Below are positions 22,305 to 33,193 of a stretch of 64,000 bases of DNA, in pieces (position 1 is the first letter of the stretch; the number at the start of each line of letters is the position of its first letter). The notes below the pieces were generated by a model. It did not search any database. It worked only from the letters and a program-made list of their open reading frames with translations, and was not told the origin of the DNA. Source of the DNA: Punctularia strigosozonata HHB-11173 SS5 (lineage: Eukaryota; Basidiomycota; Agaricomycetes; Corticiales; Punctulariaceae); contig NW_006767439.1 in assembly GCF_000264995.1 (NCBI RefSeq), positions 962,961 through 1,026,960 of the forward strand. The letters run 5' to 3'. The position numbers were made by a program, and so were the translations under genes.

Positions 22305-23561
22305 ATGCTCATTACGATTCTTCCCCAGGAGCTAGTTGACAGTGTCATCGACCTAGTACCAGAGCACGAGCTAGACCATGACAACAACGCAGGACTCAAG
22401 CTTACACGTGAAAGTGTTGAAGACCTACGCGCTTTGTCTCGCGTTTGCAGGGCAACACGCGAGCGCAGCCAGAAGCACCTCTTTCAGAAGCTTGTCATCA
22501 ACAATCCAAAGTACTGCAGGGGCCTCCGTACCGTTTTGACCGCCAACCCGTGCCTAAGCGCGTATGTCAAGCACATTGTTGTTCGCAGTTACGACCAGCG
22601 CCGCTCCAAGGCGCTGCAAACGGTTATCAATGCGTGCCGAGGGCTCGAAACACTCTCGTTTCTCTATTTGGACGATTTCACGAGGTGGCCGGGCGCGTGC
22701 CTGGTCCCGTCTGAGTTCCCAGCGCTCCGCCGTTTGGAGGTAGCCCGGTGCACCATCAACAACTATGACGACATCGCGGAGGTGCTTGCCGGCATGCCAG
22801 CACTGCAAGAGCTGCATTTGAGCGCGACGTGCATCGAGCGTATCGTCTCGGGTGGAGCCTGGACACAACAGAGAAAACGCCTCGAGAGCCTGGAGCTCAG
22901 ACGGATGCATTGCGTTGTCTCAGGACCCGACACGACCGTTGCTTTCACTCGCGGTTTCCAACAGGTCAAGAAGCTCGATCTTACTTTACACTCTTCATTC
23001 GATTATGACATACTTCGCAATCTGGCCTTGCCGCAAATAGGCGTGGAGCACCTCACTTTAGCGGTGGACTGGTACTGGGCAGAGCTCCCATATGGTATGT
23101 CCCCGCGCTCCTGAGAGTATGCGACGAACGGCACGAGCTGATTTGACGTCGCAGATCTTTGCGCGGATTTCGGAGACGATCCGGATCGAGGTACCACCTT
23201 TCTCTCGCTTACTCTGCAAGAGCGGCCCCCTGAAAACAATTTTCGGATGTTTTTCGGCGGACGATGGGCGAGCCGGCTTCTCCTCGCAATCCCCAGCACG
23301 CAGCTCGAGCGTGTCTGCGTGCGCCTCGAATATCGCAGAGGCGGCGACCCATGGGACGGGTTTGAGTGGACGGCGGTCGACAATGCGCTGGGGTGCGCCA
23401 CCCGTTTTCCGACGCTGCGTGAAGTGAGGGTAGAGATCGGGGAACGCTGGGCGCATTGGTACGAGGCGGACGAGGACCCGAGCTTGGAAGACCCGTTCGT
23501 CGTCGCGGTGAAGGCAGAGTTGCCAAGGGTTGCAGAGAGAGGCATTTTGATTATCCAGTAG
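22305..23561 (+). CDS. F-box-like protein A
   Basis: Two exons (22305-23094, 23155-23561) give 398 residues. The N-terminus reads ILPQELVDSVIDLV, then a linker and LRALSRVCRATRERSQKHLF, the pattern of a fungal F-box, which docks on Skp1 in an SCF ubiquitin ligase. The rest is a run of leucine-spaced segments (for example LRRLEVARC, LQELHLSATC, VKKLDLTLH) like irregular leucine-rich repeats, presumably the substrate-binding part. The second exon opens DLCADFGDDP and contains the paralogues' WDGFEWTAVDNAL motif. Its closest relative in the window is gene E at 44390-45671 (minus strand). The substrate is unknown. Confidence 0.82.
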
Positions 23562-24265
23562 CCGACTGCCTAAACCAAAATGGTGACTTTTCCTTCTGTA
23601 AACGTGCTCTGCAAGAGACCTAGCGCGGATAGTGGTTGGTCAAGTAAGAGGGCACTTATAGGCCATCGAGACATACGAGGCTTAACTTGACGAAGGCTGC
23701 ATTAAGGATGTGCGCTTCATAACGCATCGCTTATCATGAAGGCAAACCCTAAGACGTGTTAGCAATGCCGACAACACAGCTTGTCCACCTGCGAAAGTCA
23801 AAAAGCATCCATGCCTAGCAGCGACGAATGGTAAGCACATTGACTTCAGCCCGAAGAACGGCTTCAGCAGGATTTCCTGACGCTCCTTGATCGCATGACG
23901 CGGCGCGGGAACAGCAGCTGTTCCTTCGTCTCGATCCTATACTGGGACTCGAGCATCGTCGAGAGTGAATCACACCCGTCTCGGAGAGATTGAGGCGCAC
24001 GGTAAAAGCAACCGGCCCGGTTTTGGCCAATTGCCGGGCCGGAGGAACAGGATCAACCACTTGCACTTCTTTGTCTCTCCTCTCGCGCCTCACAGCGTAC
24101 TTGAGCGGACAGAGTAACAAGCAGCACAATGAGTTGGGCACAGAGCTACAAAGCACCTGGATGTAGCCACTTCAGCTCTGTCCATCGAAGCCCTGGTTAT
24201 GGCCGCCTTGGATCGCAATGATCCACCTTCGACTATGTGGCCTGGCCTTGTGCTATTCATCGATG
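23562..24265. other. Intergenic region between F-box genes A and B
   Basis: About 0.7 kb between tandem paralogues. It contains the promoter of gene B; nothing else recognised. Confidence 0.4.
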
Positions 24266-24272
24266 TATAAAA
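24266..24272 (+). promoter_or_regulatory. TATA box of F-box gene B
   Basis: TATAAAA, 82 bp before the start codon at 24348. Confidence 0.55.
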
Positions 24273-24347
24273 CCTGATGCACATTCTTCAGGCACGCGGC
24301 CCACAATCCCAAGGATACCAGCAGACCCGACCAACTTGGACGCCACG

Positions 24348-25580
24348 ATGCCTGCGCTGTGTCAGGAAGTCCTCAACCACATCATCGGGTACATACCGCA
24401 CATCATGGACGGAAACTCCGCCAAGGAAACGCTCAAACGCACATCGGTTGCCAGCAAGGCGACTCGTATCTGTAGCCAGAGTTTGCTGTACCGCAAGATC
24501 TCGATTTGGTCTCCAAAGCGATGCACCGATTTCGCGGACATACTCCTTACATCTCCACACCTCGCGGGCGGTGTCCGTGCCCTGAAAATCACGACCATGT
24601 ACGATGCGGACCCTCAAGTCATGATGAACGCGTTCACTCTAATCTTCAAAGGTTGCCGAGCGATCACTGCGCTCACCTTGGTGTGCTGCGACGGCAAGCA
24701 GTTCGTGGACATCCTATTGCCCGGGATTCTATCCTCCTACTTTCCTTATCTCAACCGTCTAGAGCTCGTCCGATGCAGGATCGGTAACCACGACGATCTC
24801 GCGTGTGCGCTCTCTTGCATGCCAGCTTTGTCCGAGCTGCGAATGAAGACGACTTGTGTACAAGCGCAAGCGCCGTCCGAACCTTACGCGCTTCCGCAGG
24901 CTGAGTGGACCTGGTCTTATCTCAACCTCTCAGTGCTGGCTCTCGAGACGTACACCTTGTTCACTCTGTCCCAGCTTAAAACTTTCACGCATGGTTTCCT
25001 CGCGGTTGAACGCCTCGAGATGACCGTCAAGGACAGCCTCAGCTACGAACTTCTCTGCAAGATGGTCAAGGAAAAGCGCGTGAAGAGCCTCGTGCTTACC
25101 CTCATCTGGTTCCCAGGCGACGGTAGTGCCGTTCGGGAAGGTGAGTAGACCGAAACTCGCGTATTTGTTCCCATTCGTCTCTTCTCAGCCCCTGAACGTG
25201 ACCCGTCTCCAGACCTCTTCGATTCCTTTGGACAAGATAGCGCCGGAAGTGCCTTGACGTCGCTGACTCTGAAAGGGAACGGGCTCTCACTCTGGGCGAG
25301 CCAGTTCCTGGACGCCGTCGACGCCAATCAGGTCCAGTCGGTGAGCCTCGTCCTCCCCCACGATGCGCACGAGGAATCCTGGTGGATGCTCGATTGGGAG
25401 GCCGTGGACGCCCTACTCGGCTCCCCGAACAAGTTCCCTGTTCTGGAGAAGATCACGATACGCTTGGACGGCTGCTACGTGCCACGCCCCTACTATACTT
25501 TGCACGCCATTCGCGAAACCGTACTCGAGGGGATGCCGAAGTCACACGAGCGAGGTTTGGTTCAGATTCCGATATCATGA
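24348..25580 (+). CDS. F-box-like protein B
   Basis: Two exons (24348-25140, 25213-25580) give 386 residues. It opens MPALCQEVLNHIIGYIP, with SKATRICSQSLLYR about 40 residues on, a degenerate F-box. Leucine-spaced segments follow, with the shared landmarks CRIGNHDDLACALSCMPAL and AVERLEMTVKD. The intron is phase 1 and sits just before DLFDSFGQDSAGSALTSL. The second exon carries LDWEAVDALL. It pairs most closely with gene D (42416-43700, minus). No other domain is seen. Probably an SCF adaptor with unknown target. Confidence 0.8.
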
Positions 25581-25928
25581 CGCTCCTGCTGTCCTACATG
25601 CACGGAAAGACTGCTCATGGTAACGAAACCATACCTCTTGTATCATAAGAAAGCTTCCGTAGGAAAACGCTTGTCATTGAATCCATGCTTCGCTCCGAGG
25701 GCCAGAGCGCTTACGACCCGCAAATGCCTCTTGCGCGCACACAACACAAGAACCCTCCCTTGTTCTTCACGGATCCCATTCATTCGTGCAACTACCACAA
25801 AAACAACAATTGATACAATCTACGCCATTACGTGCGAGCGAATCTGACCCTCCCAAGCGAATATACAACAGGACACCGTAGTATACATGACACGTTCAAT
25901 TATTCTTCTGGTCCGCTACTGTTTCCAA
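25581..25928. other. Convergent gap, nothing recognised
   Basis: 348 bp between the converging F-box gene B and the alcohol dehydrogenase, A/C-rich, presumably both 3' UTRs. Confidence 0.45.
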
Positions 25929-27189
25929 TCACTCGCGCATGTCGAGGACGATACGGCCGGCGACGGTACCCTTCTCCATGCTCTCGTACACGTCCTTAAG
26001 GTCGGAGAGCGGGCGGGTGACGTAGTGGCACTTGACCTTGCCGAGCGAGGCGATCTCGAGCGCCTCGATGGCGTCTTGGCGGTTGCCGACGTACGAGCCG
26101 AGGATGTTCACGGCCTGAGCGATATCAAGTAAGTCTCGAGGGGTACACGAAAGATAATAGGGGAAGGAGCGAACCTTGAAGACGGTGAAGAAGATGCTGG
26201 CCTCGAGGGTCGCTTTTCCTGGGAGACCGACAGCCATGAGGGTGCCTCCGGGGCGGAGGTAGTCGACGGCCTGGTTGTATGCGGCGCCGGTGGCGGCGGT
26301 GACGACCGCGGCGTGCGCGCCGAGGCCGCCGGTGAGCTTCTTGACGTCGGCGACGAGGTCCTTCGTCTCCCGGAAGTCGATCCAGTGCTCGGCGCCGAGC
26401 TTGAGCGTGAGCTCCTTCTTGTCCGCGCCGGTGTCGATCGCGATGACGCGGAGGCCCATCGCATTGGCGTATTGCACGGCGAGATGGCCGAGGCCTCCGC
26501 CGGCGCCGGGGAGGACGATGAAGTCGCCGACTTTGGTGTTGGAGTACTTGATCGCGCGGTAGACGGTTACGCCGGCGCAGAGGATGGAGGCGGCCTCGGT
26601 TGAGTCGAGGTTCTCCGGGATGGGCGAGACGTGGTTGGTGTAGGAGACGACGTAGTGTTGGAAGGTGCCGTCGACGGTGTAGCCGGAGAGCTTGGCGTCG
26701 GGGCAGCCTGAGATTCGAAGGAGCGTGAGATCGGAGATAAGATAAGATAAGATAAGGGGAGAAGGGAGACTGACATTGCTCGAGGCCTTTGCGGCACATC
26801 TCGCAGCGCAAACACGAGTCTGCGAGCCACTTGATGCCGACACGGTCACCGACCTTGACCGGGCTGTGCGAGGTGTGCTCGCCGATGGCGACAATCTCGC
26901 CAACGCCCTCGTGGCCACCGATGAGACTATACGGATGCATTGTGTGCGATCAGCGCGCCGCAAACACAGACAGGAAGGAAACGACTGCTTACGGGGTCTT
27001 GGGGGGGATCGGCCAGTCACCGAGACGGGCGTGGAGATCGGTGTGGCAAACACCAGTGCAGTGAAGCTTGACGAGACATTCGCCGGGCTGGAGATCTTTG
27101 GCCTGCGTGACGGGGACGTCCTTGATCTCGATCGGCTCCGAGGAGGAGGCGACGACACAGGCCGTTTGGGTGGCGGGGATGTTGGACAT
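25929..27189 (-). CDS. Zinc-dependent alcohol dehydrogenase, ADH1-like
   Basis: Four exons (27189-26993, 26926-26775, 26707-26175, 26114-25929) give 355 residues, the normal length of cytosolic fungal ADH. Catalytic zinc ligands are visible in LHCTGVCHTD and GGHEGVGEI. The structural zinc cysteines are in CLRCEMCRKGLEQC. The NAD-binding fold carries GAGGGLGHLAVQYA. GYTVDGTFQHYVV is the usual substrate-cleft stretch. It would interconvert primary alcohols and aldehydes, classically acetaldehyde to ethanol with NADH. The second intron contains a GATAA tandem repeat. The start gives the standard short N-terminus, and a TATA box lies about 90 bp upstream. Confidence 0.93.
26735..26760. repeat. 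GATAA microsatellite in an ADH intron
   Basis: About four tandem GATAA units within the 67-nt second intron. Length polymorphism is likely; a GATA-factor role is only a possibility. Confidence 0.6.
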
Positions 27190-27280
27190 GGCTAACGAGG
27201 CGAGGGTTCGTGTGCGAGTTCCTGCTGAGATAGGAGGAACTGCTGGAGGGTGGGTTGAGATGCCGCGACGGAGGGACGGG

Positions 27281-27290
27281 TATTTATATG
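27281..27290 (-). promoter_or_regulatory. TATA box of the alcohol dehydrogenase gene
   Basis: CATATAAATA on the minus strand, about 92 bp before the ATG at 27189. A strong box fits a highly expressed glycolytic-type gene. Confidence 0.6.
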
Positions 27291-29446
27291 TCGAGTGGAG
27301 GGCGCCCCAACATAACCCTATCGCCTTCCGTCCTGGTCCGGAAAGGGTAGAAGGGTCATGGGGGCTTCGCAGACTCGCAGGGATCTGCGCAGCCTCGCTG
27401 GCCTTGCATGGGGCTGGAGTCGGTCGAGCTGGGCCGGCGTGCGGGTGAGAATATTTATCTGCGGAACTTGCGCCGCCTTTCCGGCGGCGGGCTCGGTGGC
27501 GGTGCTTCCTCTGCCCCTGTTCCTGAGCTCTCCCGCCTCTTCGCGCAAACCCGTTACGCCTCTGTCCGAGCGCTGATATCGGGCGCTGCACCCGCGCCGC
27601 TAACAGAGTGGTCCGATATCGAGCACGGACGGAGTCGCCCAACGTTGGCCCGTCCGGTGGGCTCCTGTGCGGTATAGCCGTTCCCGGACTCGGCCATGGC
27701 TCGGCGCACAACTATTTCCACCCTTGTCGTCATGTCGTGCGTATCCCTTTTCTCCACTGGCCCACACGAACGCCTCGCTCGTATGGCCTCAAGCCTGATG
27801 CGGCTGCTTGATATTGGTCGAAGCATCACGTTCGACGCCAATCGGATCCCCCTTCGATCCCGTATCACAACCCAGCAGCTTAGACTGAGAAACGTGTTCT
27901 GTTCTCCCCTCCCGAGCGTCGCCTTTGATTAGTCCGCTGTTAGCGCACAGTCCCATCGGTCGCCCGCATCCGCCTGCTTCAACGCCTTATCCCGTCTTAT
28001 CTGGCGTGCTGTCGACGATCGCCGCGACCGTTTCCACCCTTCGCGCACGGATCCGTGATAATCGACGATGATCAACTGACCAACGTCCTGCTCGATCTCT
28101 GGGATCACGAGATAAGATCTTTGAGACATGGGCGTGCGTCCATGCCTTTACGAGGACATTCGGCGTCCACGCCGAGCAACCGTAACTCAAATTCCCCGCA
28201 TCGGGTCCTGCGTAAAAAAGCGTTCTGAAATGCGGAAGAAGGGTCCGATCGCGAGCTGGCGCGCTTCTATGCCCTTTGCTCTCCGTCTCGTCCGTCCGTC
28301 GTTGCCTCCACGGCTCGGAGCGCGTCCGCGAAGGCTTTCCGTCGGGTTCGCCGCGGTTCCCCGCATAGTACCCCAGACCTTTGACACAGAACCACGAGTG
28401 GTTTGACCCCAGACTTTAACAGAAACGCGTGGGCTGTTTCGCGAAGGGTTCGTTCCGTTCCATCTCCAGTGCGAGTCTCCGTCGGGGTTCGATCTGTTAG
28501 GCATTGACATTCGTCATCCAAGAACAAGGAGCCTGTGGTCGAAGGCCGAAGGGACGAAACCTATATGCATATGTTCGCCGTCGCAATCGATCGTAAGCGG
28601 CCGGCGTTGGCACGACGTTTTTGACTGCAAGTGGAGAGGTTCACGGATGCCAGCGAGCTGTCGGTACGAACATCGATTTGGGCTCTCGTACTAGTCCTTC
28701 GTCTATATATGCATGAGAGGGATGAGGACAGTCACGATCGTGTCTGCGTCTGCGAGGGTCCTCGAAAGGGGAACAGAAAAGGACATGGCATCGTCAGTAC
28801 GTAAACAAGACTGAATTTACTTTTCCAGTACGTAACAAGCCTAGATTATTATTCTCACCTTTTTTTTGGGGCCATCGCGTTGGAGATCGTGGTAAAACAA
28901 CTGGAGCACTTCAAAGTGAGCGGCCACTCTGACTCCAAGACTGGAGCTTCCGCTTTGCAAACTCATGCAGCTTAGACGCAGCGTTTCTTATCATCCCGCT
29001 TTGACGTATCAATATATGGCAACGCGAACATCGCTGCGAGGAGGCGATCCAAATCCAGCACCACCATCCGTTCACAATTGAGCGATGGGGCAGACCCCGT
29101 CTATGAATTACCCTCTGCGTGGCTTCTCTACAACCGGTGGACCGCGGTATCTTCTTGCTGGATTCATACAGGACGATTGATGGTGGCATCAGTCTCCGCA
29201 GCTTGCATCCCAAGAGCGCCCCTCTGCAGGATCGTTGACTTTTCACCCCCATAACGCTCTGCAACGATCGGTTCGTGTCTGAATCTTGAACCTGTGTTCA
29301 GCCTTGATGGGATAGAAAGCCACACTGATCGAGGCGCGCATGACACATACCCACCTCCGCTAGGGCCATCCTCGCTTTGTTCCATGGCCGTTTGGCGTTG
29401 TGGCCTTGACACTCAACTTTGGCCACAGCGCTTTCCCCAGCGAGGA
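27291..29446. other. Intergenic region of 2.1 kb
   Basis: Lies between the divergent starts of ADH (minus) and F-box gene C (plus). Both promoters lie at its edges. A T7/G run occurs near 28861. No exon chain was found. Confidence 0.4.
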
Positions 29447-29455
29447 GAATAAAAG
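29447..29455 (+). promoter_or_regulatory. Possible TATA-like box of F-box gene C
   Basis: GAATAAAAG about 90 bp before the start codon at 29540, the same spacing as in the paralogues. Confidence 0.4.
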
Positions 29456-29539
29456 CTCGGATGAGCTGCGACTACCTTCACGCATTGGCGACTCTCGTCT
29501 CCCAGAACACCACTTTTCCTCGACCCTCTCTCGGACGCC

Positions 29540-30825
29540 ATGGACGCACCCCCCGTTACTGTTCCGTCGCGGGTAGCACCGAAAATACCTGGTTCTAAAG
29601 CAACTCTTGGAAGGGCCGTGTACCTAAAGACACTGGACCAGTGCGAGGCGCTTACCCTGACTCTTCTCGCTCAACCACACGCCGCCAACAGCGTCCGCGA
29701 TATCAAGATCTCGGTGGGCAGCGTCAAGGACTCCGCCAACTGGACAATATTGATGAACGGTTCCCTCACGTCCATCTTCAGAGCCTGCCAGGAACTGCAA
29801 CACCTCATCATCCAGGACTTTTCCAAGGAGGACTTCACCAACATCGTGTTGCCGTGCATCGAAGCCGCCTCGTTTCCACGGGTGACCTACTTGATGCTCG
29901 CTCGTGGCGTGATCGGCCAGCACTCCGAGCTCGTGCGTGCCCTCGTTCGCCTACCGGCGCTGCACGCGCTGGTGATGCAGTCGACGCACGTCGCGACCTT
30001 CGACAATATCGCGCACGACGACGACGATAAGCGAGTGCAGATCCTGCGGGAGACCCCCGAGCGGTCCGTGCGCGTCCCTGTGCTGGTACTAGAGCCCCAC
30101 TTCTTTGTCGACACCCTCGAGTGGGTGACGCTGGCGATCGGGCTGAAGGACGTAGCCCACCTTGATATGGCCATCACGTCGACGCACGACTACCAGTTTC
30201 TCTGTTCTATGATCAATCTCAGGGGCGTCCAGAGCATCTCAGTGGCGGTTGATTACAAGTGGTATCTGGATCGCAGGCGCCCCGGAGCTTGGAGTTATCA
30301 GCCCGGTGGGGTACCGGACGGTGAGCCAATCTCTTCACTCCTTGATGCAGTCTTGGCGTTTCGTTCTGAGGCCGCTTTCCAGACTTGTTTGTGACCTTCG
30401 CGAAGGATATCGGGCGCGGTAGACTGCGTTCCCTGGAACTCAGGCAACGCGCCCGAGGCGACACCGTCAAATTGCATGGCGGAAGTTGGGCGAACGAATT
30501 TTTGCGCGTCGTGCCAGGACAACACCTCCAGACGCTCGTTCTCGTTCTCCACTACCGCGCGGGCGCGGAGCCCTGGAAAGGGCTCGACTGGGCGGCCGTA
30601 GACGACGCGGTGACAAGTGCGCACAGGTTTCCGGTGCTGAAGCGGTTGGTCATCGGTCTGGAGAGGGACTTCCTGCATGAGGTTGAGGACTTCGAGGCCG
30701 AGTTGAAGGTGACTACGAGACTCCTGCGCATTGCCATGCGCGAGAAGCTGCCGGAGGCGACCGCTAGGAGCCTGGTCCATGTCGAGGCGGGATCCGCTTA
30801 CAGCGATAATCGTGTTCCTGCATAG
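29540..30825 (+). CDS. F-box-like paralogue C, lacking a recognisable F-box
   Basis: Two exons (29540-30320, 30383-30825) give 407 residues. The body is that of the family: LTSIFRACQELQHLIIQDF, LPCIEAASFPRVTYL, LVRLPALHALVMQSTHV, VAHLDMAITSTHDYQFL, then the phase-1 intron, then LFVTFAKDIG and the WKGLDWAAVDDAV motif. The N-terminus differs: after an MDAPPVTVPSR opening it enters the family at the position where paralogues have already passed the F-box. Either an upstream exon was missed or the F-box has been lost. Without it the protein could not dock on Skp1 in the usual way. Confidence 0.7.
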
Positions 30826-31443
30826 CCAGATCGAACGACGCGATCTGCCTGAAAGTACCCTGGGAGCGGCGAATACGGTCCTGCGCGGTGAGGCCTCGTG
30901 TTTCGGACTTTTCCCCGCCGCATCGAGCATTGCAAGTGAGATAATTGCACGGATAAGAATAATAAAATAGCGGGCTGGATAGCAGATTACAAGATATCGG
31001 ACGAACGGGGAGGGGGGGAACGGTTTGCGCGGTATATATGTCTGGAAAGTCCGTGGAAGAGCCGGGGTAGAGAAAAGCGGAATCGGTGTGTAGTATGGGA
31101 TTGGCTGAACCGAGAAAAAACAATGGCGAGTGGCTTTTTATTTTATCTGGAAGCGGCGACTTGGGGTGCGTATATGCGAACTGTAAGATAAGGTCCGAGT
31201 GACTTTGGAGCGCCTGCGAACGGAGATGAGAGAGAAAATGACCGATATGGACAGGCGCCGGGCCTTTCACGGGTCTCGATAACGTTACCGCGCTCCGCAC
31301 GAACCCATTAGACCGTCTGATTAGATTGGTCATCAGCACCTACCGGCTCGGAAACGCACACAAGCGATCTCACCGTATTATTGTAACCCAACCCACAACG
31401 TCCACCATCAAACAAACTCGCGGGTATTTTGATTTCCGTTCGT
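30826..31443. other. Convergent gap, nothing recognised
   Basis: Roughly 0.6 kb between F-box gene C and the surface-protein gene; presumably 3' UTRs. Confidence 0.45.
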
Positions 31444-32876
31444 TCACGATCGCAGCTTGTTATACGCCGGCGGCAGCTCGATCGTCTCCGCGTTCTCCTC
31501 CGCGTCGGGCGCGGGCGCGACCCCGGCGTCGTCGTGCTGGATGATATTCACCGGCCTCAACGGCGCCGGCCCCGCGGCCGTCTTGCGCGTCGCGGAGCTC
31601 CTCCCCGCGGCGCTGCCCTCGGGCGTCGCGCTCCTGCCCACGTCCGTCGTGCTGTACCTAGACGCGCCGCCGCCGTCCTCGTCCGCGTCCGCGGTGGACG
31701 CGACGGTCGGGTCCGGGAGCAGGAACGGCTCGGGGCGGTAGTAGTTGGGCACGTGGCTGCTGCCGTCGGCGCCCTGGACCGGCGCGGGGTGGTCCTCGTC
31801 GTCGTCCGCGCCCTGGAGGAGGTCGACGGGCCGTTCTTTCTGCGTCTTGTGAAAGCGGCGCCGGCGGAAGAAGAAGAGGGCGACGAGGGCGAGGGCGACG
31901 AGGCCCGCGACGCCGCCGACGGTGCCGCCGACGATGGCGCCTATGTTCGTGTGCGAGCCGCCGCTGCTACCGCTACCGCCCGAGGACCCGGAGCCGGAGC
32001 CGGAGCCGGAGCCGGACCCGACGCCCGCGCCTGAGGTGGAGGTCGGGTAGGTGCCGCCGGCGGGGCTGCCGGGCGTGGAGGACGGCGAGGAGTCGTTGAG
32101 GCAGTCGACCGAGTTGGACGTGCCGGTGCCGACGGTGAACGGCGAGGAGCCGCCGGTGCCGATCCCGCGCGCGTCGCCGGCGGTCAGGATCACCTGCGTC
32201 CCGCCGCGGACGCTCGGCGTCCAGGTGAAACCGGTGCCCTCGCCTTGCGCGCTCTCGTCCGTGACGATGCCGGAGGGGATCTGGAAGGACTCGCCGCCGG
32301 GGATGATGCCGTAGAAGGTGACGTTGCCCTGGACGTCGGTCGCGTTCCACCAGAGGCGGGTGGCTTGGCACTGGACGAGCTGGTTGGGCGGGGTCATGGC
32401 GTAGAAAAAGTCGGGGGAGACGTTGTGGGTGGAGTCGAAGCAGGAGGAGTTGCCGGCGAGAACGGTGCTGGCGACGGAGGTGCCGCCCGTCCCGAACCCG
32501 TTCTGGTCGCTGACCTGGTAGCGACGCGTTTCGTGAGCTAGGGGAGGAGAGGGGACAGGGGGATGTTACGCACGACGACGACGAACTGCGAGTTTTCGGG
32601 GTAGCGTAGCTGGAAGGTGAGGGAGGTCGTGTCGTTGAAGGGGATGTCCATGATCCGCCGCGCCTCGATGTCGTTCGGGAGCGGGGTTGGGCCGAAGGTC
32701 TGGATGAGAGCATGGTAGGGCGGGCTGCCGCCGGTGCCGTCGATGACGAGGGAGAGGTTCTCGCACTGGCGCGGGGTGCTGGTGAAGTTCCAGGTGTAGG
32801 CGCTGGCGGAGGTGATGAGGGCGAGGAGATGAAGGGGGAGCGAGTGGATGCGCATGGATGATGTGCCCGTGCTCAT
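31444..32876 (-). CDS. Secreted/single-pass membrane protein with Ser/Thr-rich ectodomain
   Basis: Two exons (32876-32570, 32537-31444) encode about 466 residues. A signal peptide is visible from either of two starts seven codons apart; the second (32855) gives the cleaner MRIHSLPLHLLALITSASA. The ectodomain of about 270 residues ends in a low-complexity GSGSGSGS/SSGGS stretch. One transmembrane helix follows (IGAIVGGTVGGVAGLVALALV) with a stop-transfer FFFRRRR. The cytoplasmic tail of about 140 residues is acidic and Pro-rich (ends ELPPAYNKLRS). The intron donor was placed at GTAACA to keep phase. This architecture is common and uncharacterised in mushrooms and may be a wall or surface sensor. 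It shares a 317-bp promoter with the SWI3-like gene. Confidence 0.75.
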
Positions 32877-33193
32877 CGTGGCGGACGGCGTCCGGGGGTG
32901 GACGATCGCGATGTGGAGGCGCAGCAGGCAGTCCGAGGGACGGGTCGCGCTCCAACGCCGTCGTCGTCTCTGCTTCCGGCAGATGCCGTCACGAGACAGC
33001 AATACACCTCGATCGACGTCACCCAGACCCTCCCAGTCTCCCCAGCTGACATAAGTACGTTCTCGCAGTGTGATCTGTACGCGGAGATCAAAACCAGCAT
33101 CTCCGACGAGGCTGAGTTTCACTCCGCTCGGACTGCACGCGCCCGCGCTTTGCAGCTGCTTCTCTCACCGACACACGAGCCACATCCGAAACA
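32877..33193. promoter_or_regulatory. Bidirectional promoter region, 317 bp
   Basis: Separates the divergent starts of the surface protein and the SWI3/RSC8-like gene. No TATA box is evident. Confidence 0.5.
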
